A DNA stretch of 64,000 nt, from contig NZ_CP017476.1 of NCBI RefSeq assembly GCF_001761385.1, forward strand, positions 4,081,501 through 4,145,500, in the 5' to 3' direction. The DNA is from Hydrogenophaga crassostreae. GTDB lineage: Bacteria; Pseudomonadota; Gammaproteobacteria; Burkholderiales; Burkholderiaceae_C. The notes under the pieces are model-generated. The model ran no database searches, was not told where the DNA came from, and saw only the letters and a program-made list of their open reading frames with translations. Below are positions 50,534 through 58,451 of this stretch, in pieces. Position numbers and translations under genes: made by a program. The stretch's first letter is position 1; each line of letters begins with the position of its first letter.

Positions 50534-51007
50534 ATGTTTCACATCGTTCTGGTTGCCCCCGAGATCCCCCCCAACACCGGCAATGTGATCCGACTCAGCG
50601 CCAACACAGGTTGCGAGCTGCACCTGATTGAGCCTCTGGGTTTTTCAATGGACGACAAGGCGTTGCGTCGAGCAGGCCTCGACTATCACGAGTTCGCCAA
50701 AGTACACAAGCATGACAACTGGGACCAGTTTTTGATCAACACCCAAGCGAATCTCAGCCGCTTGTTCGCCTGCACGACGCGTGGCAGTACCAGCGTGTAT
50801 GACGCAACATTTCAAACCGGAGACTGGCTGGTGTTCGGATCGGAAACCCAGGGGTTGCCAGAAAGCGTTCGAACACAGGTTCCGACCGAGCAACTCATCC
50901 GCTTGCCCATGCGCCCAGAACAGCGCAGCATGAATCTCTCAAACGCGGTGGCGGTCGTGGTGTTTGAGGCCTGGCGACAAAATGGCTTTGAAGGAGCGCA
51001 ACTGTGA
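50534..51007 (+). CDS. trmL: tRNA (cytidine(34)-2'-O)-methyltransferase TrmL
   Basis: The 157-residue SPOUT enzyme has MFHIVLVAPEIPPNTGNVIRLSANTG, LIEPLGFSMDDKALRRAGLDY, LVFGSETQGLPESV and the knot motif IRLPMRPEQRSMNLSNAVAVVVFEAWRQ. TrmL methylates the wobble nucleotide of two tRNA-Leu species; a tRNA-Leu(CAA) gene is in this window. Length matches the family. Confidence 0.96.
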   Translation: MFHIVLVAPEIPPNTGNVIRLSANTGCELHLIEPLGFSMDDKALRRAGLDYHEFAKVHKHDNWDQFLINTQANLSRLFACTTRGSTSVYDATFQTGDWLVFGSETQGLPESVRTQVPTEQLIRLPMRPEQRSMNLSNAVAVVVFEAWRQNGFEGAQL

Positions 51008-51079
51008 CGCCATTGCCGAACCTGCTTGTGCAGAAGTGCACCCTTCATGAACGCGCGCAGGTGCCTGCCGACCCGCTCA

Positions 51080-51098
51080 GCTCCCCAGGGGGGTCACG
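51080..51098. repeat. Partial GC-rich intergenic element
   Basis: AGCTCCCCAGGGGGGTCACG, read on the other strand, resembles the GCGTCACCCCCCTGGGG block of the elements at 1998-2090 and 15781-15868. It adjoins the start of the next gene. Probably a decayed or short copy. Confidence 0.35.
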
Positions 51099-51422
51099 TT
51101 GATTCAACGCATCGCCAAACTCATTCGCCGAACGTTCAAGCCGCGCCTCAAGTCGGTGAGAACCGCAACCCTCAAAGACCTTCAGGCGATTCGCTCCGCA
51201 ATGAATGCCTGCGTGAGCGATTGCGAAGGCTTACAAGCCCAGCGACTGCATCTGAAGATCACTTCAGCGGCGTCCGCGCAAGACCTCTGGATGTTGCGCA
51301 ATGACGCCTACCTGGTGATATCCCAGGCCCACAGCCAGTCCGAGGCGGCCACCCGTATCAACCGGCTCATGGATGCCTTCGATGGCTGGGTTGAGCCGCG
51401 CCAGCTCGTGAAGATCCGCTAG
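51099..51422 (+). CDS. Conserved hypothetical protein (107 aa)
   Basis: The frame starts at TTG 51099 (a GGGGGG-rich segment lies upstream and may act as ribosome site) and encodes a basic, mostly helical protein: IQRIAKLIRRTFKPRLKSVR then LKDLQAIRSAMNACVSDCEGLQAQRLHLKI and a C-terminal INRLMDAFDGWVEPRQLVKIR. No family recognised. Codon use is like the neighbours and it fits the gap between trmL and the convergent MaoC gene. Confidence 0.6.
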   Translation: MIQRIAKLIRRTFKPRLKSVRTATLKDLQAIRSAMNACVSDCEGLQAQRLHLKITSAASAQDLWMLRNDAYLVISQAHSQSEAATRINRLMDAFDGWVEPRQLVKIR

Positions 51423-51432
51423 CGGACCACCG

Positions 51433-51888
51433 TCAAGGGTAGTGGCGAACCAGTGACTCGGCAACACAGACTGGCTTGTCGGCGCCTTCTCGCTCTACCG
51501 ACACCGACCAGGTCATTTGCAGACCCGCATTTTCAATCGGTTTGGTTTCGAGCAAGGTCATGCGCGCGCGCAAGCGGCTGCCCACGGGAACAGGGGCCGT
51601 GAAGCGCACCTTGTTCAACCCGTAGTTGACCCCCATACGGGTTTCCTTGATCGAGAATGCCGACTGAAAAAACACGGGCAGCATCGACAAGGTCAGGAAC
51701 CCGTGCGCGATCGGAGCACCAAACGGGCCGGCTTTTGCGCGTGCTTCGTCCACGTGAATCCACTGCAGGTCCCCGGTGGCCTCGGCAAATTGATTGATCC
51801 GTGCTTGTGTTACTTCGACCCAGTCGCTCACAGCGACCTCTTGTCCAACACATGCAGCCACTTCAGCGAGCGTTTCAAAGGTTTTCAT
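51433..51888 (-). CDS. MaoC family dehydratase ((R)-enoyl-CoA hydratase-like)
   Basis: The 151-residue hot-dog-fold protein has the hydratase 2 motif ARINQFAEATGDLQWIHVDEARAKAGPFGAPIAHGFLTLSMLP, with the catalytic Asp and His, and is closest to NodN-like MaoC proteins. It probably hydrates enoyl-CoA esters. It stands alone and converges on the small hypothetical gene, 10 bases apart. Confidence 0.93.
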   Translation of the reverse strand: MKTFETLAEVAACVGQEVAVSDWVEVTQARINQFAEATGDLQWIHVDEARAKAGPFGAPIAHGFLTLSMLPVFFQSAFSIKETRMGVNYGLNKVRFTAPVPVGSRLRARMTLLETKPIENAGLQMTWSVSVEREGADKPVCVAESLVRHYP

Positions 51889-51956
51889 AGCGTTCGACTC
51901 TAGCCCTTGGCATCAACACACACCTGTCTGTCCGGCGACAGTCCAGCGGTCCGGCT

Positions 51957-52574
51957 CTAACGGTCCAGCCATTCACAAATGGGCTGCCACTGTTGAAGAT
52001 CTTTCTCGACCCGGCCACGCGCAATGTCAAACAAGGTCAGGCCTCGCGCCGCGAGGTGAACATAATTCTGGGTATCGCGCACGTAGCCCACAACCGGCAG
52101 ACCTGAGCCCTTGACAAATTCGTGCAGTTTGTCGGCTGCAATGGTTCGACCGTCCACACGCATGCCGATCAACCCGATATCCACTTTGGCGGAGTGGCGG
52201 GAAGCCACCAGCTCGTCCAGAAACATGCAGGTGGCGTAGATGTCAAAAATGCTGGGCTGCAAGGGCACCAGGATCTTGTGGGCGATTTTCAACACTTCTT
52301 TCAGGCGCTTGCCATGCAGGCCTGCTGGCGTGTCCAGCACCATGTGCGTCGTACCACCCGGCGGTCTGGCGATCTGGCCAGCTGAAATATCCCAACTGGA
52401 AATGGGTGGTGCCGTCGGCGGGCGAAGCTTGAGCCACAGCGCCGAAGACTGCTGGCGATCCACATCACCCAGCATCACCGCATGTCCCTGGCTGGCAAAG
52501 TAGCCAGCCACATTGGTGGACAAAGTGGACTTGCCCACGCCGCCCTTGGGATTTGCAATCACCACCACTGGCAT
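51957..52574 (-). CDS. ParA family ATPase (orphan)
   Basis: The 205-residue protein has the deviant Walker A motif NPKGGVGKST (about residues 8-17), a Walker B-like MVLDTPAGLHGKRL and ILVPLQPSIFDI. GGAGG lies six bases before ATG 52574. No parB or centromere-like repeats are adjacent, so it is not a replicon partition system here. Orphan ParA proteins position other cargo such as chemotaxis or storage bodies. Confidence 0.9.
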   Translation of the reverse strand: MPVVVIANPKGGVGKSTLSTNVAGYFASQGHAVMLGDVDRQQSSALWLKLRPPTAPPISSWDISAGQIARPPGGTTHMVLDTPAGLHGKRLKEVLKIAHKILVPLQPSIFDIYATCMFLDELVASRHSAKVDIGLIGMRVDGRTIAADKLHEFVKGSGLPVVGYVRDTQNYVHLAARGLTLFDIARGRVEKDLQQWQPICEWLDR

Positions 52575-52636
52575 ACCAACCTCCACGAAGAATTCATTGC
52601 CGCACCCAGTCGAGGGTACGACCACCGCTGCCTATG

Positions 52637-53404
52637 TTAGCCCCAGGCGTCCCAGACCAGTTTCATGCCCGTCAGCAGCATGCCCGCATAGATCATCCGG
52701 TAGAACAACAACGGCTTGATGCGGTGAGCAATCCGTACGCCCACCCAGACGCCCATGGGCGCAAAAGGCAGCAAGACCAATGATGTCAACAGGTTGCGCC
52801 CATCGAGCAACCCCAACCAGGCGTACGGAATCCACTTGGAGATGTTGATGAAAAAGAAAAAGAAGGCCATGGTGCCGGTGAACAACAAGGGCGACAGGCG
52901 CAGCGGGATCACGTAGGCGTTGATCGGCGGCCCGCCGGCATGGGCAATGAAACTGGTGAAGCCCGAAGTCACCGTGAGCAAAGCGCCCACCCAGCGTGGC
53001 GGCGGCGGGCTGTCGGGTCGAGGGGGGAACGCCAGGCGTTGCGCCAAAAACAGCAGCGTGAAAACGCCCACGATACCCGCGACCAGATGCGCATCCAGCA
53101 ACTTGAACAGCAATGTGCCGATGGCGATGCCAAGCAAGCCAAATGGCAGCAGAAATTTGAGCAGTGTCCGGTCGACGTTGTTGCGAAACGCGGCCATGCC
53201 CAGCAAGTCCATCACCAGCAGCACCGGCATCAGGATCGCCGCCGCCTGGGGCACCGTCACCGCCAGCGCCATCATGGGCACTGCCAGGGAGCCAAAGCCC
53301 GCGCCAAAGCCGCTCTTGCTGATACCCAGCAAGAGCACCGCCGGAATGGACACGGCATAGAAATAGGGGTCGGTGATCAGGGTCATGACCCCGAGATTGT
53401 CCAT
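52637..53404 (-). CDS. TauE/SafE family sulfite exporter-like permease
   Basis: The 255-residue membrane protein has about eight helices and the TauE/SafE repeats GISKSGFGAGFGSLAVPMMAL and FTSFIAHAGGPPINAYVIPLRLSPLLFTGTMAFFF. Substrate (sulfite, sulfonate or other anion) is not predictable. ATG 53386 is an alternative start six codons in. Divergent from the TRIC-like gene. Confidence 0.9.
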   Translation of the reverse strand: MDNLGVMTLITDPYFYAVSIPAVLLLGISKSGFGAGFGSLAVPMMALAVTVPQAAAILMPVLLVMDLLGMAAFRNNVDRTLLKFLLPFGLLGIAIGTLLFKLLDAHLVAGIVGVFTLLFLAQRLAFPPRPDSPPPPRWVGALLTVTSGFTSFIAHAGGPPINAYVIPLRLSPLLFTGTMAFFFFFINISKWIPYAWLGLLDGRNLLTSLVLLPFAPMGVWVGVRIAHRIKPLLFYRMIYAGMLLTGMKLVWDAWG

Positions 53405-53606
53405 GACACCCACCGATGACGCTGCTGGGTTCTCAGCCCTGCGACAACGGATGCCCGCAGGCGATTTTTTCTGCCCCTGTCCGCGCTCACAAACCGATTC
53501 ATGGATCACTTGCCCGCGAAAGAATGGCCTCGCCACCACACCCTTCGCTGCGGCCAGGCACCGGGGGGCATCTCGGCCAGAAACCCGTGCAGCGACAATG
53601 GCGCGC

Positions 53607-54245
53607 ATGGACAAAGTGCAAATCTGGGGCGAAACACTGCGCCTGATCGTGGAGCTCTCGGCGACAGCCGCGTTTGCGCTGGCGGGCGTGATCGAAGCTG
53701 CGCGCAAAAGGCTGGATGCCGTGGGCGTGTGCGTGGTGGGGTTCCTGACCGCTTTTGGCGGGGGGACCCTGCGCGATCTGTTGCTGGATCAACGGCCCTT
53801 TTTCTGGGTTCAGCATGTCGAAATGCTCTGGGGGGTGCTGGGGCTGTGCGTGCTGGCCATGGCGTTCTTGCGCCACCGGCATTTTGAACTCACGGAAAGA
53901 GCCATCCAGGTGCCCGATGCCCTGGGCCTGGGCCTCTTTGCCGCCACGGGCACCCATCAGGCCCTGCTGCTCGACCTGCCAGGCATTGTGGCCGTGCTGA
54001 TGGGCGTGATCACGGGCGTGTTTGGCGGCGTTTTGCGCGATGTCGTGTGCAACCAGATTCCTGCGGCCTTCCATGGCCACAGACCCTACACCGTGTGTGC
54101 TTTTGCCGGCGGCTGGGTGTATGTCGGCCTGTGGCAAGTAGCGGCACCCGGATGGGTCGCTCTATTGGCTTGTGTGGGCGTCACAGCAGGCCTTCGGTGG
54201 CTGGCCTTGTGGCGCGATTGGGAATTGCCCGCCTGGAAGCCTTAA
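53607..54245 (+). CDS. Trimeric intracellular cation (TRIC)-like channel protein, UPF0126
   Basis: The 212-residue protein has two UPF0126 repeats: ALAGVIEAARKRLDAVGVCVVGFLTAFGGGTLRDLLLD and ALLLDLPGIVAVLMGVITGVFGGVLRDVVCNQIP, with the GGGTxRD/GGVLRD motifs of bacterial TRIC channels. Seven helices are expected. ATG 53598 is an equally possible start. Its stop lies in an 8-base triplicate repeat shared with the convergent gene. Confidence 0.92.
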   Translation: MDKVQIWGETLRLIVELSATAAFALAGVIEAARKRLDAVGVCVVGFLTAFGGGTLRDLLLDQRPFFWVQHVEMLWGVLGLCVLAMAFLRHRHFELTERAIQVPDALGLGLFAATGTHQALLLDLPGIVAVLMGVITGVFGGVLRDVVCNQIPAAFHGHRPYTVCAFAGGWVYVGLWQVAAPGWVALLACVGVTAGLRWLALWRDWELPAWKP

Positions 54246-54264
54246 CGCCTTAACGCCTTAACGC
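54241..54264. repeat. Three tandem copies of CTTAACGC spanning two stop codons
   Basis: The 8-base unit is repeated three times without error. TTAA supplies a TAA on each strand; the first copy holds the stop of the TRIC-like gene and the third holds the stop of the convergent GNAT gene. Confidence 0.9.
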
Positions 54265-54779
54265 AGTTTCCGCACCATGTGCACCTTGTCCACGAAAAGA
54301 CCGTTCACGCACACCGCGTTGGGGTACACCCCCCATTTTCCAAAGCCGAACCGTTCATAGAGGCACTGGGCGTGGTGATTCCCTGCCGTGACCGTCAAAT
54401 CGAGTTGAACCAGCTCCGAGCAGTTGCGCGCATGGTCCAAAAGCGCCCGCATCAACGCGTCTCCCACGGCCATGCCCCGCACCTCGGGCGCCACAAAGGT
54501 CCCGACCACTGTGGCGGTGTGGCGCTCCTTCATCCGGTAGCGGCCTTGCAACCCCAGCACGCCAACCAACTCCCGCCCGCGCCAGGCACCAAAAAAGACG
54601 TCGTTTGGCAGGGCGGACGAAGGCGTCAGACGGGCCAGTGCAACGGCCAAAGGCCTGTCCAGTTCCTCTTCATAGCTGGAGGTGAAAGCCTCGGGATGCT
54701 CCCGCAGGCCCCGCAAGCGCAAGGCCTGGTAAGCCTCGGCATGGTCAGGCAGCAAGCGAGCGACCACGCATCCTTTCAC
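54258..54779 (-). CDS. GNAT family N-acetyltransferase
   Basis: The 173-residue protein has the GNAT core: AYQALRLRGLREHPEAF at the N-terminus, the acetyl-CoA loop GTFVAPEVRGMAVGDALMRALLDHAR and LDLTVTAGNHHAQCLYERFGFGKWG. GTG 54779 is chosen since it overlaps the upstream thiolase stop (GTGA), suggesting coupling; GTG 54767 is possible. Substrate unknown. Confidence 0.88.
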   Translation of the reverse strand: MKGCVVARLLPDHAEAYQALRLRGLREHPEAFTSSYEEELDRPLAVALARLTPSSALPNDVFFGAWRGRELVGVLGLQGRYRMKERHTATVVGTFVAPEVRGMAVGDALMRALLDHARNCSELVQLDLTVTAGNHHAQCLYERFGFGKWGVYPNAVCVNGLFVDKVHMVRKLR

Positions 54780-55978
54780 ACGCGTTCCAGAATCAGCGCT
54801 ATGCCCTGCCCCACCCCGATGCACATGGTGCACAAAGCGTAGCGGCCGCCGGTGGCGTGGAGGCGGTTGACCGCCGTGGTGGCCAGCCGTGCACCGCTGG
54901 CACCCAAGGGGTGACCCAAGGCGATGGCGCCGCCCCAGGCGTTGACCCGCTCATCATCGTCCTGCAACCCCAGCTCCCGCAACACCGCCAGGCCCTGCGC
55001 GGCAAAAGCTTCGTTCAGTTCAATCACATCCAGTTGCGCCAGCGACAGGCCAGTGAGCGCCAACACCTTTTGCGTGGCGGGCGCGGGGCCGATACCCATG
55101 ATGCGGGGTGCCACACCGGCCGTGGCCATGCCCACCACCCGAGCCTTGGGCGTGAGCCCGTTTTTGGTCGCCGACGCTTCATCGGCCAGGAGCAAAGCGC
55201 AAGCCCCGTCGTTGACGCCGCTGGCGTTGCCGGCGGTCACGGTTCCGTCGGGCTTGACGATGGCCTTGAGTTTGGCCAGCGCTTCCAGACTGGTTGCGCG
55301 CGGGTGCTCATCGGTGTCGACGATCACGGGGTCGCCCTTGCGCTGAGCGATGCTCACCGGGGTGATTTCGCGCGCCAGATGGCCCGCCTGGATGGCCGCG
55401 ACCGCCTTGGTCTGGCTGGACATCGCCATGCGGTCCTGGGCTTCGCGCCCGATCTTGTAGTCGGTCGCCACGTTTTCAGCCGTCTCCGGCATGGAGTCCA
55501 CACCGTACTGGGCTTTCATCAGTTTGTTGATAAAGCGCCAGCCGATGGTCGTGTCGTATACCGCGTTGTTCCGGCTGAACGCGCTTTCAGCCTTGGGCAT
55601 CACGAAGGGTGCGCGGCTCATGCTTTCGACACCGCCAGCGATCATCAGCCCGGCCTCGCCCGCTTTGATTGCCCTGGCAGCCGAGCCCAAGGCATCCAGC
55701 CCGGAGCCACACAAGCGGTTGATGGTGGCCCCTGGCACAGCGATCGGCAGACCTGCCAACAAACTGGACATGCGAGCCACGTTGCGGTTGTCTTCCCCAG
55801 CCTGATTGGCGCAGCCATACAGCACATCGGCCACCATCTCCCAGTCCACACCCGGGTTGCGCAGCATCAGGGCTTTCAGCGGAATAGCGCCCAGGTCATC
55901 GGTGCGCACGCTGGACAGCGCGCCACCGTAGCGACCAAATGGGGTGCGGATGGCGTCGCAAATGTAGGCTTGGTTCAT
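54776..55978 (-). CDS. 3-oxoadipyl-CoA/3-oxo-5,6-dehydrosuberyl-CoA thiolase-like acetyl-CoA acyltransferase
   Basis: The 400-residue thiolase has the nucleophile C90 (INRLCGSGLD), the His in ALGHPLGASGARL and the second active-site C386 (CTMCIGVGQG). The block YGCANQAGEDNRNVARM is typical of PcaF/PaaJ-type thiolases, which cleave beta-ketoadipyl-CoA in aromatic degradation. No other pca or paa genes are near, so the substrate is inferred only from similarity. AGGAG precedes the ATG. Confidence 0.88.
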   Translation of the reverse strand: MNQAYICDAIRTPFGRYGGALSSVRTDDLGAIPLKALMLRNPGVDWEMVADVLYGCANQAGEDNRNVARMSSLLAGLPIAVPGATINRLCGSGLDALGSAARAIKAGEAGLMIAGGVESMSRAPFVMPKAESAFSRNNAVYDTTIGWRFINKLMKAQYGVDSMPETAENVATDYKIGREAQDRMAMSSQTKAVAAIQAGHLAREITPVSIAQRKGDPVIVDTDEHPRATSLEALAKLKAIVKPDGTVTAGNASGVNDGACALLLADEASATKNGLTPKARVVGMATAGVAPRIMGIGPAPATQKVLALTGLSLAQLDVIELNEAFAAQGLAVLRELGLQDDDERVNAWGGAIALGHPLGASGARLATTAVNRLHATGGRYALCTMCIGVGQGIALILERV

Positions 55979-56090
55979 GGGGGTCTCCTGCGTATGGTGG
56001 GTGTTTGTATGGGCATGTCATGGCCAGCTCAGTGCGAGCACTTTAACCAAACGCGCGCAAGGGGTCTCTCACTTCCGGGACAATCGAGCC

Positions 56091-56528
56091 ATGTTCAATC
56101 CCTCACAAGCCGACGTGCGGCGTTTTTTTTGCACGGTCTACACCAAAGGCCTCGGTGACGAACCCATGGAAGCCATCGAAACCCTGGCCCACCAATGGAT
56201 CGCCGAACACCCGGAACACCACCCCGAGCTGTCCGATCTGGACGACGCGCTGGCCCGGGTCGGTGAACCCGCACAGGAAGGTCAAGAGAACCCCTTTCTG
56301 CACCTGTCCATGCACCTGTCCATCAGCGAGCAATGCAGCATCGATCAGCCCCCGGGCATTCGCCAGGCGGTGGAACTGCTGACCGCTCGGCGTGGCGATT
56401 TGCACGCTGCCCACCATGAGGTCATGGAATGTCTGGGCCGAATGCTCTGGGAAAGCCAGCGCGCCGGTCGCCCACCCGATGGACAGGCATATATCGATCA
56501 CGTGCGCCAAAGGGCGACGCAAGACTGA
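56091..56528 (+). CDS. DUF1841 family protein
   Basis: The 145-residue protein begins MFNPSQADVRRFFCTVYTK and contains NPFLHLSMHLSISEQCSIDQPPGI and ARRGDLHAAHHEVMECLGRMLWESQR, the conserved DUF1841 blocks. Function unknown. In betaproteobacteria it is often next to a cytochrome c4-like gene, as here. Followed by a strong terminator. Confidence 0.92.
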   Translation: MFNPSQADVRRFFCTVYTKGLGDEPMEAIETLAHQWIAEHPEHHPELSDLDDALARVGEPAQEGQENPFLHLSMHLSISEQCSIDQPPGIRQAVELLTARRGDLHAAHHEVMECLGRMLWESQRAGRPPDGQAYIDHVRQRATQD

Positions 56529-56552
56529 CCAGACTGCCCGGCACTCAACGCA

Positions 56553-56584
56553 CAAAAAAGGCCGCTCAGTGAGCGGCCTTTTTT
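56553..56584. terminator. Bidirectional terminator
   Basis: A run, GGCCGCTC-AGT-GAGCGGCC stem, then T6. It serves the DUF1841 gene on + and the cytochrome gene on -. Confidence 0.92.
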
Positions 56585-56600
56585 GTGAAGCTGAATCGAA

Positions 56601-57269
56601 TCAGCGGAAGCGCGCCTGAGGCACCACGGCCAGTTCGCTGTCCAGCGTCGACAGGTATTTGGCGATCGATTTCATTTCAGCATGGCTGAACTGCTTGGCA
56701 ATGCCGGCCATGATGGCGTTGTTGCGACCCACCACCTTGTTGCCTTCGACGGTATAGGCCTTGAGCGCCACGTAGAGATAGTCTGCATGCTGACCCGCGA
56801 TTTTGGGATAGCTTGGGTCGATCGGCTTGCTGAAGTTGGCACCGTGGCATGAAGCACATGCACCCTTTTCCACCAGTGCAGCGGCGGCGACATCTGCGGC
56901 CTTTGCCGTCTCTGGAGCCGTCTTGCCAGCCTGGGCCGAATAGAAAGCGGCCAGATCGGCCATGTCTTGTTCGCTCAGGGAACCAGCAATGCCGCGCATG
57001 GAAGGATGCTTGCGGTCACCTTTCTGGTAGGCCGTCAGCGCCGACACGATGTACTTGTCGGACTGGCCGGAAATCATCGGCACCTTGTGTATTTCAGGGA
57101 AGCTGTTCTGGTAACCGGGGATGCCGTGGCAACCGATACACATGTCGGCCTTCTTCTGGCCTGCTTGCGCATCGCCAGTAACACCTTGGGCTTGGGCGCT
57201 CGCTGCGGCCACAAAAAAGGTCGCAACGGCGACAAGACTACGGGCAATCATGGGCAACAGTGGATTCAT
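56601..57269 (-). CDS. Diheme cytochrome c (c4-like)
   Basis: The 222-residue protein has a signal peptide (SLVAVATFFVAAASAQA) and two CxxCH heme sites, CIGCH and CASCH, each followed by a distal Met region (HPSMRGIAG; NNAIMAGIAKQFSHAEMKSIAKYLSTL). Cytochrome c4-type proteins carry electrons from the bc1 complex to terminal oxidases. The upstream region has a perfect TATAAT and a perfect FNR/Anr box over the presumed transcript start. Confidence 0.94.
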   Translation of the reverse strand: MNPLLPMIARSLVAVATFFVAAASAQAQGVTGDAQAGQKKADMCIGCHGIPGYQNSFPEIHKVPMISGQSDKYIVSALTAYQKGDRKHPSMRGIAGSLSEQDMADLAAFYSAQAGKTAPETAKAADVAAAALVEKGACASCHGANFSKPIDPSYPKIAGQHADYLYVALKAYTVEGNKVVGRNNAIMAGIAKQFSHAEMKSIAKYLSTLDSELAVVPQARFR

Positions 57270-57297
57270 TTTGCAAGCACAATGAGATGGACAACGG

Positions 57298-57311
57298 TTG
57301 ATAAAAATCAA
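57298..57311. promoter_or_regulatory. FNR/Anr box upstream of the diheme cytochrome
   Basis: TTGATAAAAATCAA is a perfect TTGAT-N4-ATCAA dyad. It starts six bases downstream of a TATAAT -10 on the minus strand, so it covers about +1 to +14 and would block transcription when bound. It lies 107 bases from the divergent moxR start, so an effect there is possible. Confidence 0.7.
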
Positions 57312-57317
57312 TGGTGA

Positions 57318-57323
57318 ATTATA
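57318..57323 (-). promoter_or_regulatory. -10 element of the cytochrome gene
   Basis: A consensus TATAAT on the minus strand, 49 bases before the start codon. No clear -35. Confidence 0.55.
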
Positions 57324-57417
57324 TAGACTCGTTCACCGGCCCATCCCATGGCTTTCCCCAAGCCTCCCGCGCCCCGCGTCAACCACCCGATAAGGCTCAC
57401 TTTCCGAAGCAACGCAC

Positions 57418-58272
57418 ATGAAATTCCAAGGCACTGAAAACTACGTCGCAACCCCCGATCTGATGTTGGCCGTGAACGCCGCCAGCACGCTCAAGCGCCC
57501 ATTGCTGATCAAGGGCGAGCCAGGCACCGGCAAGACCATGCTGGCCGAGGAAGTGGCCGACGCGCTCAAGATGCCGCTGCTGCAATGGCACATCAAGAGC
57601 ACCACCAAGGCCCAGCAGGGGTTGTATGAATACGACGCCGTGAGCCGCCTGCGCGACAGCCAGCTCAACACGGGCGACAGCGCCGAGCGCGTCAAGGACA
57701 TCCGCAACTACATCGTGCAAGGCGTGCTCTGGCAAGCCTTCACGGCCGATGAGCCCGTGGTGTTGCTGATCGACGAAATCGACAAGGCCGACATCGAATT
57801 CCCCAACGACCTCTTGCGCGAAATCGACCGCATGGAGTTCTATTGCTACGAAACCCGCGAGCTGATCAAAGCCAAGCACCGCCCGCTGGTTTTCATCACC
57901 TCCAACAACGAAAAGGAACTGCCTGACGCTTTTCTGCGTCGCTGCTTCTTCCACTACATCAAGTTTCCCGAAGCAGAAACCATGCAAAAAATCGTGGATG
58001 TGCACTTCCCCGGCCTGAAGCAAGACTTGCTCAAGGTCGCCATGAAGACCTTCTACGACGTGCGCGGCTTGCCCGGCCTGAAGAAAAAGCCCAGCACCAG
58101 CGAGCTGCTCGACTGGCTCAAGCTGCTCATGGCCGAAGACATCCCTCTTGAGGCGCTGCAAAACGCCGACAGCAAGGTCAGCATCCCGCCGCTGGTCGGC
58201 GCGCTGCTGAAAAACGAGCAAGACACGACACTGTTTGAGAAGCTGGTGTTCATGAACCAGCGCAACCGCTGA
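57418..58272 (+). CDS. MoxR-type AAA+ ATPase
   Basis: The 284-residue protein has Walker A GEPGTGKT (33-40), Walker B VVLLIDEIDKAD, sensor 1 FITSNNEKELPDAFLRRC with the Arg finger, and a C-terminal lid. It belongs to the MoxR/RavA-like group that works with VWA-domain proteins to insert metals or assemble complexes. The VWA partner is encoded 180 bases downstream. Which complex they act on is unknown. Confidence 0.94.
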   Translation: MKFQGTENYVATPDLMLAVNAASTLKRPLLIKGEPGTGKTMLAEEVADALKMPLLQWHIKSTTKAQQGLYEYDAVSRLRDSQLNTGDSAERVKDIRNYIVQGVLWQAFTADEPVVLLIDEIDKADIEFPNDLLREIDRMEFYCYETRELIKAKHRPLVFITSNNEKELPDAFLRRCFFHYIKFPEAETMQKIVDVHFPGLKQDLLKVAMKTFYDVRGLPGLKKKPSTSELLDWLKLLMAEDIPLEALQNADSKVSIPPLVGALLKNEQDTTLFEKLVFMNQRNR

Positions 58273-58289
58273 GCCAGGCAATCAAGACC

Positions 58290-58418
58290 ATGTCGATCTC
58301 AAAAATCGCCTTGCTGGCGGCCTGTGCTTCCACCACTGGGGGTCGATGTGACAAACCCAAGCGCAGTGACGGATCTCAACCCTATGACCCCAACTGCAGC
58401 GGTGAATACAACAAGTGA
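58290..58418 (+). CDS. Possible small lipoprotein-like protein (42 aa)
   Basis: An ATG frame between moxR and the VWA gene encodes MSISKIALLAACASTTGGRC then DKPKRSDGSQPYDPNCSGEYNK. The start has a short hydrophobic stretch ending LLAAC, a marginal lipobox, then a polar tail with two more Cys. No strong ribosome site was seen. It fits the gap neatly but has no recognised relatives, so it may be spurious. Confidence 0.4.
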   Translation: MSISKIALLAACASTTGGRCDKPKRSDGSQPYDPNCSGEYNK

Positions 58419-58451
58419 TCGCCATGCGTTTGCATTTCGCGAGTGTTTCTT

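Noticed and set aside
51957..52574. ParA gene as a sign of a plasmid or replication origin
   Set aside because: No parB, parS-like repeats, rep gene or GC change nearby.
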